Shown here in pieces: positions 62,814-64,000 of a DNA stretch of 64,000 bases. The notes beneath the pieces are model-generated. The model made no database searches, had not been told where the DNA came from, and saw only the letters and a program-made list of their open reading frames with translations. Numbering within the stretch: the first letter of the stretch is position 1; each line of letters begins with the position of its first letter. A program made the translations under genes and the position numbers. The DNA comes from DATKYQ01 sp035528415 (GTDB lineage Bacteria > Myxococcota > B64-G9): positions 1 to 64,000 of the forward strand of contig DATKYQ010000033.1 in NCBI GenBank assembly GCA_035528415.1, written 5' to 3'.

Positions 62814-63677
62814 TCAGGACCTCTCCCGTGCGCGCTGCGCGGCCTGCTCGATCACCCGGCCCGCGATCACTTCGACCATCTGGCGGCGGTACTCCCCGTC
62901 CGTGCGCACGCCTCCCGCCGCACGGGTCTCCAGCCGTGCGGCCGCAGCGGCCCGGCGCATGACCGCCTTGGTCAGCCGTGACCCGACCAATATCTTTTCC
63001 GCCTCGCGGGATCGCCATGGTACCGTCCTTGTTCCGCCCACCACGACCCGCGCCGCACTGCAATTTCTCCCGTCGAGTTCGATGCATACCGCCGCGTCAA
63101 CCACGGCCAGGTCGAAGGCCGTGCGCGCATACTTTATAAAGGCACCGCCGCTTGCCCCTTGCGGCCGGCGAACGTATACACGGGTGAGGATCTCCGACCG
63201 TTGCAACACCTGCCTGGGATGGCGCTCGAAGAACTCGTCCGCCGACAGGCGCCTCGAACCCGCAGGGCCCATGAGCTCGAAGCCGGCGTTCATTGCCATA
63301 AGGGCCACCGGCGGATCGGACCATCGAAACACCTGCACCACGTTACCGCCCAGCGTGGTCATGTTGCGGATCGGGCGGCTGCCCACCGAACCGGCCGCCG
63401 TGGACAACATGCCGTCGCAAAGCCCCGCGATTCCCGCATGAGTTGCGATTTGCTGGATGCGCACACAGCATCCCAGCGACCATTCGCCGTCTTCTTCCTC
63501 AATGCTGTCCAAACCGATGCGCGTCAGGTCAACCAGGGTGGTAACGGCTGGATCGCTATTGAGAGCGGCAGTGGTTCCGCCGGCCAGGACGAGAGCCTGT
63601 CCGCCGTACTCTTCGAGAATGCGCACGGCCTCTTGCTGATCGCGCGGGTAGAGACAGACCTTGGCGTTGGCTAGCAT
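62814..63677 (-). CDS. FAD subunit of molybdenum hydroxylase
   Basis: A 287-residue FAD-binding subunit: ALVLAGGTTAALNS near residue 30 and SVGSRPIRNMTTLGGNVVQ near residue 95 are the family FAD motifs. It accepts electrons from the 2Fe-2S subunit. The start at 63677 is followed by a Leu/Ala-rich beginning typical of the family; the amidohydrolase gene ends 13 bases before it. Confidence 0.9.
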   Translation of the reverse strand: MLANAKVCLYPRDQQEAVRILEEYGGQALVLAGGTTAALNSDPAVTTLVDLTRIGLDSIEEEDGEWSLGCCVRIQQIATHAGIAGLCDGMLSTAAGSVGSRPIRNMTTLGGNVVQVFRWSDPPVALMAMNAGFELMGPAGSRRLSADEFFERHPRQVLQRSEILTRVYVRRPQGASGGAFIKYARTAFDLAVVDAAVCIELDGRNCSAARVVVGGTRTVPWRSREAEKILVGSRLTKAVMRRAAAAARLETRAAGGVRTDGEYRRQMVEVIAGRVIEQAAQRARERS

Positions 63678-63690
63678 ATACGAGTTCTCC

Positions 63691-64000
63691 TCAGGCGATC
63701 ACGCCTGCTGCCTTGAGCAGGCGCTGCGATGCCGTGCGGGCATCGGCGGCAATCGTCTTCTCGTCGTGGCCAACGAGATGCCTTTCGCTGACAACGATTT
63801 CACCGTTGACCATCACCATTTCCGCCCTGTAATCAAGACCGCAAAACAGTAGTGCCCCAAGCGGGTCGTGCCCTGCACCCGCATGGGCCAATCCGCTCAG
63901 GTCGAACATGGCAAGGTCGGCGGCCATGCCGGGCGCTAGAGCGCCGATATCGTCGCGTCCAAGCACTCGTGCGCCTCCGTGTGTCGCCATGCGTAATACC
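63691..64000 (-). CDS. Amidohydrolase family protein, C-terminal part
   Basis: The last 103 codons of a gene that continues past the right window edge. The segment LRMATHGGARVLGRDD, then IGALAPGMAADLAMFDLSG and a C-terminal GEIVVSERHL are typical of the cyclic amidohydrolase/deaminase superfamily; its metal-binding motifs lie outside the window. Gene order with a molybdenum hydroxylase recalls purine-degradation clusters with guanine or 8-oxoguanine deaminase, but this is inference. It is the first visible gene of the operon. Confidence 0.75.
   Translation of the reverse strand, partial: VLRMATHGGARVLGRDDIGALAPGMAADLAMFDLSGLAHAGAGHDPLGALLFCGLDYRAEMVMVNGEIVVSERHLVGHDEKTIAADARTASQRLLKAAGVIA

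Overview
The window looks like chromosomal DNA of a high-GC Gram-negative bacterium of the broad deltaproteobacterial or Myxococcota type. Supporting traits are tandem eukaryote-like Ser/Thr kinases with PEGA and TPR modules, an FHA-domain protein, a Cys/Asp-rich MopE-type lipoprotein, a MauG-type di-heme peroxidase paired with a heme-tagged porin, and many secreted lipoproteins. The exact lineage is an inference; no rRNA or marker gene is present.

Left part (1-29.2 kb): a beta-lactamase-fold hydrolase and a DUF5661-like protein; a cstA / small partner / ArsA-ATPase operon; divergently, a two-gene beta-oxidation operon (FadN-like fusion enzyme plus thiolase); envelope proteins (TPR membrane protein, Tim44-like and TPM-domain pair); two adjacent Ser/Thr kinases and a DMT transporter; an FHA protein; the porin/peroxidase pair; a decayed molybdopterin oxidoreductase; the MopE-like lipoprotein; an Xre regulator with a small membrane protein; a truncated FHA copy; an MltD-type transglycosylase; and a phosphatase overlapping an acetate kinase-PduL fusion.

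Centre (29.2-46.1 kb): a gas-vesicle island, all genes on the minus strand. It carries two GvpA shell proteins, GvpJ, another GvpA-family protein, GvpK, GvpG, GvpF, two GvpL/F proteins, GvpN, an Hsp20-like protein and several unassigned small proteins. Seven two-component genes are woven in (two histidine kinases, one lone phosphotransfer-type domain, three receiver proteins, one NtrC-type sigma-54 activator), together with a Cdc48-type double AAA ATPase. Three sigma-54 (-24/-12) promoter matches precede gvpA2, the hsp20 gene and gvpA1, splitting the island into three units. A near-perfect 25-bp direct repeat brackets the island (29247-29271 and 46041-46065), and two tandem DnaA-box consensus sequences lie just upstream of the gvpA2 promoter. 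The island therefore seems to encode flotation organelles together with a dedicated phosphorelay and sigma-54 switch.

Right part (46.1-64 kb): a HigBA toxin-antitoxin pair with a perfect palindromic operator; a PAP2 phosphatase; secreted proteins; an SLT-type transglycosylase; a PDZ lipoprotein overlapping a protein with a RelA/SpoT-like motif; a TIG/beta-propeller lipoprotein; then a minus-strand operon of an amidohydrolase (cut by the window edge), three molybdenum hydroxylase subunits, a GlpD-type dehydrogenase and a WG-repeat protein.
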